Assembly (NCBI GenBank): GCA_004431415.1
Contig: QPMI01000095.1
Span: 340,780 to 404,779 of the forward strand
Length of the DNA stretch: 64,000 nt
From: Cyanophora paradoxa
Taxonomy: Eukaryota; Glaucocystophyceae; Cyanophorales; Cyanophoraceae
Reading direction: 5' to 3'
Made by a program: the position numbers and the translations under genes
Notes under the pieces: model-generated
What the model saw: the letters and a program-made list of their open reading frames with translations, nothing else
What the model was told of the DNA's origin: nothing
The model's database searches: none
Part shown: in pieces, positions 10,510 to 19,496 of the stretch
How positions within the stretch are numbered: position 1 is the first letter of the stretch
How the letters are laid out: each line of letters starts with the position of its first letter

Positions 10510-11565
10510 CTATATCCTTTCGGCGACGAGCCACCAGTTTTCCTTGTCGTAGCCGCTCTCGAGGAGGCGGGCGGTGCCGAGGGACTCGACGAGGGCCTCC
10601 AGCTCCCCCTTCCTGAAGACGTGGTAGAAGCGGCGGAGGACCACCTCGCCCGCCCCCGCCCCCGCCTCGCCCGCCTCGCCCTCTCCCCCGGGCCCCGGGG
10701 AGGCCGGGCGCCCCCTCTGGCGCTGGAAGCGCGCCTGCAGGTGCCACGGCACCAGATTGTCCTGCTCCGTCCACTTCATGCGGCTCCCCTGCCCCGGGCC
10801 GGCGCCCGTGAGCGGCGAGGCCGCGTTCAGGCGGATCGAGCGGGGCACCTCTTGCTGCTCGAAGGCCCAGACGTACACGAGCACGCGCCCCTTGGGCCGC
10901 GCGATCCGGAAGAGCTCCTGCGCCCCGCCCCGCCCCAGGCGCTCGGAGGGCGCCGTCGTCTTGAGCGCGAGGCGGTGCGCCACGCGCTGCGCACGGCGAG
11001 GGCCTGCCGCCTGTGCTGCTCCGTCGAGAAGTGGTGCACGACGGCGATCGAGATGACGGTGTCCTGTTCAGGCCTATCAGGGCGGGGCTCCCGAGCGCGG
11101 GATGGGCGCGGAGGGCGCACGAAGGCGTTGCTACGAAGTGGCAGTTTGATGCTGTCTGCTACGAGCGCCTCGAAGCCGCGGCCGCCGCAGATGTCTGTGA
11201 GCACCCTGCTCCTGCATGCGCATTCGGAAGCGATCAGGGTCCGCCGCGCGCAGCGCTTATGCACGCATGTGCGCGTGCTGAGAGCGAGCGAACCTGTCCG
11301 AACCGATCATAAATGCGTGCGGCGGGACGGACCCGAAGTACTTGCCATTCCCGCACCCAACATCCGCGACGAGCTCCCCGGGGGCGCACGCTTTCAGAAA
11401 CGCGTCAATCCGCGGCCAAGGCTGAGAGAGCGTCGAACCGATCGTCAGGCATCGTGCGCGCGGCGACCTCGCGGCGCACACCTTGTACCGCGTTTCCGAG
11501 AAGTGGTGCCCGATCTGATCGTAGATCTCGTGAACGTGCTTGATCTCGATATCAGTCGACTGCAT
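10510..11565 (-). CDS. TRM9: tRNA wobble-uridine (mcm5U34) carboxymethyl methyltransferase, TRM9/ALKBH8 type
   Basis: SAM-dependent methyltransferase that would complete the 5-methoxycarbonylmethyl group on wobble U34 of certain tRNAs, normally with partner TRM112. The first exon reads VHEIYDQIGHHFSETRYK and joins across a GT-AG intron to PWPRIDAFLKACAPGELVADVGCGNGKYF, the family N terminus and SAM motif I. Further exons give DICGGRGFEALVADSIKLPLRSNAFD, then DTVISIAVVHHFSTEQHRRQAL (motif IV) and ELFRIARPKGRVLVYVWAFEQ. The C terminus holds the conserved VLRRFYHVFRKGELEALV and ESGYDKENWWLVAERI, ending at 10510. Length and motif order fit TRM9. No ALKBH8 dioxygenase domain is present. It is divergent from the cap methyltransferase, with about 78 bp between the start codons. 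Confidence 0.92.
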
Positions 11566-11643
11566 GTGCGCCCGGGGCGCAGCCCGCGGCCGGTGCGGCG
11601 GTGCGGCGGTTCCAGCTGCAGGGATACCGCTTTAAAAAGCCGG

Positions 11644-13521
11644 ATGGGCGACGCGTCCGAGCAGGACCAGCAGCTCGTGCGTTCGCACTACGATCAGCGG
11701 AAGAGCCTGGGGATTGCAGGCCGCGAAGAGAGCCGCACTTTCAAGGTGCGGACGCTGCACAACTGGATCAAGGTGCGCCACCGCGCCCCGCGCCCCGATC
11801 TCGTTCTGCGTCTCGTTCTGCGTACGCGTCGTTCTGATCTCGTCTCTAGTTCGCGCTCATCGAGTTCGATGAGCACGCGCGGCGCCGCTCACGGCCCGTC
11901 GTGCTCGACCTGTGCTGCGGGAAAGGCGGGGACCTGAACAAGTTCGCGCGGGTGCGGGCGCGCGGGGTCGTCTGCGTGGACTGGGCGAGGAAGAGCGTCG
12001 AGGAGGCGGTACGGCGCTGGGGCTCGATGCGAGAGCGGTTTCCCGTCGAGTTCTACTGCGCGGACTGCTTCGAGGTTGACCTGGGGGCCCATCTGCACGC
12101 CGACCTCCGCTTCGACCTCTGCTCGTGCCAGTTCTCGCACGCCCCGCCCCCCTCCCCCGCACCGCTCCCGCGCGGCCCGACGCGGCGGCAGCGCGCACTA
12201 CGCCTTCGCGTCGGAGGGGCGGGCCCGGGCGATGCTCCGCAACGTGAGCTCGCGGCTCGTCCCCGGCGGCGCCGCCGTCCTCACCCTCCCGGACGCCGAC
12301 GAGCTCGCGTGCGGCGGCCCGCCCCGCGCGGCGGCCCGCCGCGCCGACGCGGGCGGCGCAGGCGGCGGCTGAGGGCGAGCGGCGGGGACGGGTTTGGGAA
12401 CGGGTTCTACCGGGTGCGCTTCGACGCGGGGAGCGCGGGGCGGGCGCGGGCATGGAGCTCGAGGAGGGGCCCCCGAGCCCGCCGAGCCCTCGGCGTCCGC
12501 TACGAGGTGCGCCGGCGCCCCGCGGGCCGGCGGGGCGCCGAGGGTCCACGCGGGGCGCAGTTCTACCTGGAGGACAGCGTGGGGGAGGCGGCCGGCCCCG
12601 GCGCCCTCGAGCTCGTCCCCGAGTTCCTCGCCCCGCTCGCCACCCTCCGCCGGCCCGCCCCAGCCCCGCCCCCGCCCCGCCCGCACGCCCGCCCGCTTGC
12701 CGACGCCCCGCAGCCTCGCAGCGGAGGCGGGCCTGGAGCTGGTCTTCGCCCGCAACTTCCGGCGTTCGCGGAGGAGCTGGGGCGGGACGGGCGCAGGTGG
12801 CGGCGCTGCGGCGGATGCTGGGGGGTGCGCGGGGCACCCCCTCGAGGCCCTCTCCCCCGACGAGTGGGAGGTCTCCTGTGCGCCGCCCGGCCCCGCATGC
12901 GCGCGCGGCGCTGACGCGCGGCCGGCAGCGCTCTACGCCGCCGTCGCGTTCCGCAAGGCCGCCGCCGCCCCGGGGGCCGGCCCCAGCCGCAAGCGCGACC
13001 GCGACGAGGAGCGCGACGCGCGGCAGCAGGGCCACCACCCGCGCCGCGAGGGCGACCCCGGAGGGCCCTACGACGACCGCGGGGACAACGCATACTCGCG
13101 GCAATCGGACAGCGGCTACAGCGATCGTAGAGGGGGGTACAATGACCGGTGGCGTGGCTACGACGATCGGCGAGGCGGCAGTGGCGACCAGCGAGGGAGG
13201 TACGACGAATGGAGAGGAGGGTACGATGACCGGCGAGGAGGGGGATACGATGGTTCGCGAGGCGGGTACGACGATCGAAGACGAGGACACGATGGTCGGA
13301 GGGCAGGACACGATGACTGGCGAGGGGGGTACGACGACCGGAGAGGCGGCTACGAACGAGGTGGTTCTGACGAGCGGAGAATGGGGTACGACGGTCGGAG
13401 AGGCTATGACGACGGGGGAGGGTTCGGTGATCGGCGAGGGGCGCGGGAGGCGGGGGAGCGGGCTTGCCCCATCGTGCTCGTGCCCGGCTTCTCCGCCTCC
13501 GACATCCGCTCCCTCCCGTAG
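11644..13521 (+). CDS. RNMT: mRNA cap guanine-N7 methyltransferase with Gly/Arg/Tyr/Asp-rich tail
   Basis: Methylates the N7 of the cap guanosine on mRNA 5' ends in the nucleus. The N terminus (VRSHYDQRKSLGIAGREES, then TFKVRTLHNWIK) and the exon FALIEFDEHARRRSRPVVLDLCCGKGGDLNKF match the ABD1/RNMT core, including the SAM motif DLCCGKGGD. Further exons give FYCADCFEVDL, FDLCSCQFS, SAHYAFASEGRARAMLRNVS, GNGFYRVRFD, LGVRYEVRR and EFLAPLATL. The last exon ends the fold (ALYAAVAFRKA) and continues into a basic KRDRDEE segment and then about 130 residues of GGYDDRRGG-type repeats (13060-13440). The tail is unusual for this enzyme and resembles RGG/YGG RNA-binding low-complexity regions. The stop at 13521 is only 13 bp from the PUS1 stop. 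Confidence 0.92.
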
Positions 13522-13534
13522 CGACCGTGTTCGC

Positions 13535-15773
13535 TTAACTCCGTTTGCACGCCTCTCCGCTCTCCGCCAGCGGGCGGGGGCCCGGGCCCGGGCCGGGAGG
13601 GGCCGCCGGGGCGCGCCGGCGGCGGCACCAGTCGAGGTAGTAGGCAGGCTCGCGGCCGCCCTCGAGCTCCTCGGCACGCACCGCTGCCTCTGCCGCCCGC
13701 ACCAGTGCCGCCGCCTCCTGCGCGCCCCGCCGCCCTCGCACGCGGCGCCTCGCGTGGGAAGCTTGCGGGGCGGCCGGCACCGCGTCGGGCTCCATGCGCA
13801 GGGCCCCGCAGAGGGCGACGAGGAAGTCGGGGGGCAGGCCGGCGCCGCCGGCCCCGCCCTCCGACGCCGGCGGCTGGCGCTCGCGTACTCGCGCGAGGCT
13901 GAGCTCGATGACGGCGCGCTCCCGGCGGCCCACGCGGAAGAGGGCAACCGCGCCAGCCACTTGCCCAGCTCCGAGGCCCCGCCGGTCTGCCCCCGCCGGC
14001 CGTCAGCGGGGCGGCGACAGGGGCGCGGGCGCGGGGCGGGGCGGACGGCGGCGGCGTGGGCGTCGGCGCGGAGGAGGGCGGCGACGTGCGGGCGGAGGCG
14101 GTCGCGGAGGAAGGCGGCGGCGGCGGCGCGGCCCTCGGCGCTCGCCTCGAATGCCGCCCCCGCCCCGCCCCGCCCCTCCACCGCCCCCGCCGCGAACACC
14201 GAGTGCGCGAGAGCCAGCGGGTAGCCCGGTGCCATCGGGCCGTTGATCAGCAGCGGCGTGTCCAGGCTCGCCTGCCGCCGGTGTCAGGCTCCCCGTCGCA
14301 GAGCCACGCGGCCTACGAACCCGCACGATCTCCTCGGGAATGTACCCCTGCCCGCAGGCGTCAGGGGCGCCCCGGGGCGGCGGTGCGGAGGGGGAGCCGG
14401 CGCACCGCACAGCATGCGACGAGCGTGCCGACCTGGCGGTGGCTGATCATGAGCTGCGGGGCGGGGGCGGGGGCGGGGGCCCGGGGGCGGGGCGGGCGGG
14501 GACCATCTTGCGGATCTGGTGAAGGAGGAATGCGCGGCCGCCGAGGCGGAGGAGGACGTGGGGGCGGCCGGCGACCTCGGCGGCCTCGCAGTCGAAGCGG
14601 TAGACCGTCCGCAGGAAGGCGGGGTCCAGCGCGTCCCCCTCCCCGGGCCACCGCCCCGCCTCCATCGCCCCCCGCAGCGAGTGCCGCGTCCCCGGCCCCG
14701 CCCCAGACCGCCCCGCCCCCGCGTCCGCCCCGTCCACCTTGGCGCCGCCCTCCGCCGCCTCCTCGCCCTCCCCGCCGCCCTCCGCCGCCTCGCCCTCCAC
14801 TTCCCCCGCCCCCTCCCCCCCGCCCCCGCCCCGCCACCGGGGCCGCGACTGGGGCGCTTGGCGGCGGCGGGAGGGCCGTCGCGGGCGGCGAGGGTGCGGC
14901 GGCGCTTGCGGCGGGCGTCGGAAGCGGCGTAGTTGTGGAAGTGGCGCGTGCCGAGAAAGAGCGCCGCCAGCCGCCCCGCGCGCCCCACGTCCGCCTCCCC
15001 CGCGTACGCGTCGGGCCCCGCCCGCCCGCCGGCCGCCGCCTCGAGCGCCTCGGCGAAGAGCGCGTCGGCCGCGGCGTCCTCCTCCGGCTCCGGCGGGGCC
15101 CGCAGCGCGAAGGCCCCCGCCGGCAGCAGGTACTCGTACAGCCGGTAGCTCGTCTCCTGCGCCCCGCCTCGAGCTCGCACCCCGCGGCCCCGCGAAGGCC
15201 GGAGCGCTGCGAGGGGCGGCGCATGCGCACGTCGCGGGCGTCGAAACCGCTGCGGACGCGCTGCAGGTCGAACGCGCGTATGTCCTCGGGAAGCGCCCCG
15301 TTCAGCCGCTCCAGCAGCGCCCTCGCTGCCACACGCCCGATCGCCGCCGCGTCGCCGGCCCCGGGCCCCGCACAGCCGCCTGCTCCAGCTGCAGCTCCAG
15401 CTGTAGGCCCACTGGCAGCCGCAGCTCCCGGCGGCTCGAGGGCGTCCCGCGGGATCCGAAGATCGAGTGCGAAGAGGGCGGCAGCCGCGTGCACCCCCTT
15501 GTCCGTCCGCGAGCTCCTTGATAGCCGCGTCTGCGCTGGCGTTGCATTCTGCCAGAGGAGCCCGATCTCGCTCAGCGCTCGAAGCAGCTCGCCCTCGATC
15601 GCTGTGCGAGATCAGCCGGCTCACGTACGCGTACCGAGGGGATATCACGCACTCTTAAGGCGCGCGTTGTACTGACTGCCTTCGTACGCCGTTCCCAGAT
15701 AGCCTAGCAGGAGCGCGCACCTGACCTTCTTTGCCGGTGCGCGGCTCGAGCTCGCGCTCGCCTCCCTGCTCAT
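13535..15773 (-). CDS. PUS1: tRNA pseudouridine synthase, TruA/PUS1 family
   Basis: Isomerises uridine to pseudouridine in tRNA and, in PUS1 relatives, in other RNAs. The first exon gives KKVRCALLLGYLGTAYEGSQYN. After an apparent GC-AG intron comes IEGELLRALSEIGLL, then SRSSRTDKGVHAAAALFALDL, which holds the catalytic aspartate (RTDKGVHA). Further family segments are ETSYRLYEYLLP (RYxYxI-like), FLGTRHFHNYAASD, VYRFDCEA, LLRLGGRAFLLHQIRKMV, then SLDTPLLINGPMAPGYPLAL. The C-terminal extension (ALVRAAEAAVRAEELEGG...) is Ala/Arg-rich, as in eukaryotic PUS1. Long Ala/Glu-rich insertions between core motifs are probably loops. Start at 15771-15773 (MSREASASS); no clear organelle pre-sequence. Confidence 0.9.
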
Positions 15774-15875
15774 GGCAAGGTGGCTCCCACTTAGCTGTGC
15801 CCCCACTGAGCTGTGCCCTCCGCCGACGGCCGTCGGCCGGCGGCCGCAGTTTGTGGGGTAGAGGATTCGAATACC

Positions 15876-18800
15876 ATGCTGGGCCTCACGCCGCTGGGCG
15901 CGCTCCGGCGTGCAACGGAAGAGATGCGCTCGATTGGTGCGTCCATTTTGAGCACTCCTCGCGCTGCCCCCTACGCCGCTCGCAAGCGACGACGAAACGA
16001 GCGCTCTCGCAGCGCGCCTCGCGCGGCCTCTGTCGTACAAAGGGCGTCGTCTTGATCTCGTGCAGCCCGACGAAGCCGCTCCTCCTCCGGACGCCGAGTT
16101 CCTCGGCTCGACCAAGGGGACGACGATCATCCCTCCCAGGCGCAGCCAGAGGCCCAAGGTGTTCAAGCGCGATCACGAAGAGTGGTGGAAACGCGCGATC
16201 CACCGGCAGCGCGCTCGCGAGGGCGTCTCGCGCTACCAGGACCGACATCCAGCGCTCCCGTTCAACCCTCGCGAGCTGCCGCCGTCACCCTGGGCCGTCT
16301 CGCACCCAGCGAGCATCGGGATTGGGCGCGGCAGGCGTACGTACGCTGTCGCAGCCGGGAGCCAGGCGTTTCGGCGGCCGCGCCGGCTGTCAGCGAACCG
16401 GGATTGGGACGCGGACGAGGACGACGAAGACGAGGAGGACGAGGAGAGGATCGACACGCCAACTGCGAGGCGCTCCGCCCGCATCCAGCCAAAGCGCAGC
16501 CCGGAGAGGCCAGCGGCGCGCGCCAAGAAGTCGGCTTTCCGAGGGCGCGGCCGTGTGCGGGATCTGCGGGAGGAGGAGGAGGACGAGGACGAGGACGAGG
16601 ACAACGAGAACACGTACGACGGGCTGGCCATCCGGGACGCGCGCGTCTCGTCGTGGCAGGAGGAGCGGGACGAGGAGTTCGACGTGCGCCGCCCGCCCCG
16701 CGCGCCGCCCCGCCGGCCTCACGCGGCGCGCAGGAGGAGCTGTGGCAGCACGTGAAGGCCCGGCAGATGGGCCTCCCCGCGAAGGAGATGCCCGGCACCT
16801 CACGGCTGCGGGGCGCCGAGCGCAAGGCGCTCAAGACGATTGCGCCGGGGCCGCCCTCGGTCAAGCAGCTCCGGGAGGAGCGCGACAAGCTCGAGCGCCG
16901 GCAGCGCCGCGCCGAGCGCGCCGGCTCCGATCGCGAGGCGGACGAGGCGGCAGCGGGGCGGGGGAGGCGGCGGGCGGCGCGGCGCCCGCAGCGGAGGAGG
17001 GGCGGGAGGGAGGCCGCTGGTGGAGCTCATCGGGCGGTGGCAGGGCAAAGTCGAGGCCGCCGTGCGGGCTCGCGACGCCGAGCGCTTCTCGGCCCTCATC
17101 AAGGTCCGCGGCGCGGCGGCGCGGCCGGGCGGCGCGGCCGGGCGGCGGGGCGGCGGGGCGTGAGCGGGGGCGTGAGCGGGGCGTGAGCGGGGGCGGCAGG
17201 GTGTGGAGGTGGAGGACGCGGTGCCGGCGGTGTTCGTGTGCAACGCGGCGATGCACGCCCTCGCCGAGGCCGGAGAGCCGGCCGCCGTCGACGCCCTCCT
17301 CGACCTCATGCTCCAGGCCCGCCCGCCCCGCCCGCACCCGCCCCGCCCCGCCGCCGGCCGCCTGAGGGGGCCCAGGAGCGCGTCTTCCCCGACTCGGTGA
17401 CGCTGGCGGTGTACGTGCGGGGCTCGGAGGCGGCGGCCCCCGCGGAGGCCCTCCCGGGGGAGTCCCTCGCCCTCCTCCAGGCCCCCGCCCCGCCAAGCCG
17501 CCCGGGCCCGCCGCCCGCGCCGAGCGCGCGAGCCACGTTCTGCGCCCCGACGGGCCCCACGCCCGCGTCGCCGCCGTCTTCGAGCGCTTCCGGCGCCTCG
17601 CCGCGCGCCCCACCATCGAGGCCGTCACCGTGCGACCGCCGCTGCCCCGCCCCGCGCCGTTGGGGCAAGCGGGGCGGGGCGGCAGGCGGTGGTGCAGCGG
17701 TACGCGGCGGCGGGGCGCCCCGGGGCGGAGATCCTGGCCCTCTTCCGAGCCCTCCGCGCCCGGCGCGCCGGCGCGCTCCTCCTCGCCGCCGGCCCCGCTG
17801 AGGCTGCGCAGGTACAATATCGCGTGCGACCCGCCGGCGTACACGGCCCTCATCAAGGCCGTCTGCTTCCCGCCCCGCCGCCCCGCCCCGGCCCAGGGCG
17901 CCTCGGGCGCGAAGGCCAAGGCCGAGAAGGCGGTGGGGGCGGTGGGGGGCCCGCTGCTGGCGATGGCCCTCCTGCGAGAGATGAATCGGCAGAAGGGCGC
18001 CGCAGACGCCCTTCTCTACACCACCGTCGGCCCGCCCCCGCCCCGCCCCCGTCCCGCCCCCGTCCCCGCCCTGCCGCTGACGGGCGGCGGGGGCAGTTTC
18101 GGCGCTGTGCAAGCGGGGCGCCGTGGGGGCGGCCACGGCGGCCTTCGAGGAGGGCCTCTCCTTCGGCTGCCGCTTCGACACCCGTGCGCGCGCCGGGCGC
18201 GCCGGGGCGGGGCGGGGCGCGGAGGCGCGGCTGAGGGAGCGCAGTGGCGTGGAACGTGGTGATGTTCGGGCTCTGCGTGCGCGGCCGCACCCCCGACGCC
18301 GAGAACTGGCTCTCCCGCATGCACGCCGAGTGCGGCCCCCGCCCCGCCCCGCCCCCGCCCTCCGGCCCCCGCCCCGCCCCCGGCCCCGCCCCGCCTCCGC
18401 CCCCGCGCCCCCGCCCCCGCCCCCGCCCCCGCGCCCCGCCCGCGCCCCCGCCCGTGCGCCCTCTGAGGCCGGGGCAGGGGCGCGGACCCGGACGCGTTCA
18501 CGTACGCGTGCCTGGCGCGGAGCTACGCGAAGGAGGGGCGCCGGGAGGAGGGGCGCCGGGTGCTCGAGCTGGCGGCCCGGGAGGGGGTGATGCCGGCCGG
18601 CGTCTCCCTCGAGTGGGTGGAGAGCTACGCCGGCTTCGGCGAGATCCGCGAGATCAGCGCCCGCCAGGCCGCCCAGGCCCGGCCCCGCCACGGCTCTCGC
18701 CCCTGGCTCAACGACCCCCGCCGCGACCCCCTCGAGCAGCAGACCGCCGCCCCGAAGCCGGCCGCTGCGCGCACTCGGGACCTCCCCAGCCCGCGCCGCG

Positions 18801-18892
18801 GGCGCTCCCGCACCACCAGCCCTCGCCGCGGGAGCCGCCCCGCCGCCCGCGCCCGCGGCTCGAGCACGAGCGCACGAGCCCTGCTTAAGTGA
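15876..18892 (+). CDS. Pentatricopeptide-repeat (PPR) protein with acidic N-terminal region
   Basis: Helical-repeat RNA-binding protein; PPR proteins usually act in organelle RNA processing. After a short first exon (MLGLTPLGALRRATEEMRS) comes a charged region with two Asp/Glu tracts (about 16400-16450 and 16565-16610) and a basic helix (LREERDKLERRQRRAERA). PPR-like units follow: VFVCNAAMHALAEAGEPAAV, VQRYAAAGRPGAEILALF, CDPPAYTALIKAVC, ALLREMNRQKGAADALLYTT, ALCKRGAVGAATAAFEEG, VAWNVVMFGLCVRGRTPDAE and DAFTYACLARSYAKEGRREE. The C terminus is Ser/Pro/Arg-rich (PRRGRS repeats). About ten C-rich introns interrupt the repeats. Organelle targeting is not evident from the first exon. It is divergent from PUS1 across 102 bp. 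Confidence 0.82.
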
Positions 18893-19496
18893 TCGCTCCC
18901 CGGGCCCGGACGCGTACATTGCGGAATACATACGATATATCATAGTATCCGATGCAGGGAGATAAGCTTAAGAATTACGATTACGATAAGCCGGGTGGGC
19001 TCGGGAGTCGACGAGGCCCGGCGCGCGGCTGCCCCCGGAGGATCCCCAGCAGCAGCCGCAGTAGGTTAGGGTAGCCTTTAATTTAGTATTCTTCTTCATC
19101 GCGTAGGCCGCCTTCCAAGGATAGGCCTCGCAGACGGGGGTAGCTGGGTTAGCGCCTCGTTTTTCGAGGCTGGCACTGCTCTACTATCCCCCTGAGGGCC
19201 CGGCATCCCCCGGGTACCAGCACGTAGCGTGTGGTCGTGTAGCTACCGTGTGAAGAGCATAGTATTGCCGTCGGCGTTCGTCGCTCGGATTCGCTGAATT
19301 TCGCTCCCACTGGGGGATACCGCATTAGTGCTTGCCGGAGGCTACCTCGAACTCGCTCCCCGACAGCTGCAGCTGGGCAGGACAAGCGCCCGCACCATTC
19401 GCGCCGAAGGCAGTACACAGCCGCCTGACCATCAGCACACAAGGCCGATCAGAGCAGCTCTCAATCGATGACCACCGGCTGCTGACCAGAGAAGAG
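18893..19496. other. Intergenic region with dispersed element
   Basis: AT-richer 3' flank of the PPR gene, then repeat family C copy 1 (19165-19259), then the 5' flank of the CBM20-pseudokinase gene. No coding exon was recognised. Confidence 0.6.
19165..19259 (-). repeat. Dispersed repeat family C, copy 1 (95 bp)
   Basis: Its reverse complement matches 62419-62513 with about 4 mismatches over 95 bp. The shared core includes GGTAGCTACACG, GTGCTGGTACCCGGGGGATG and CTCAGGGGGATAGTAGAGCAG. It could be a mobile-element fragment or a conserved small RNA gene; the sequence alone does not decide. Confidence 0.75.
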
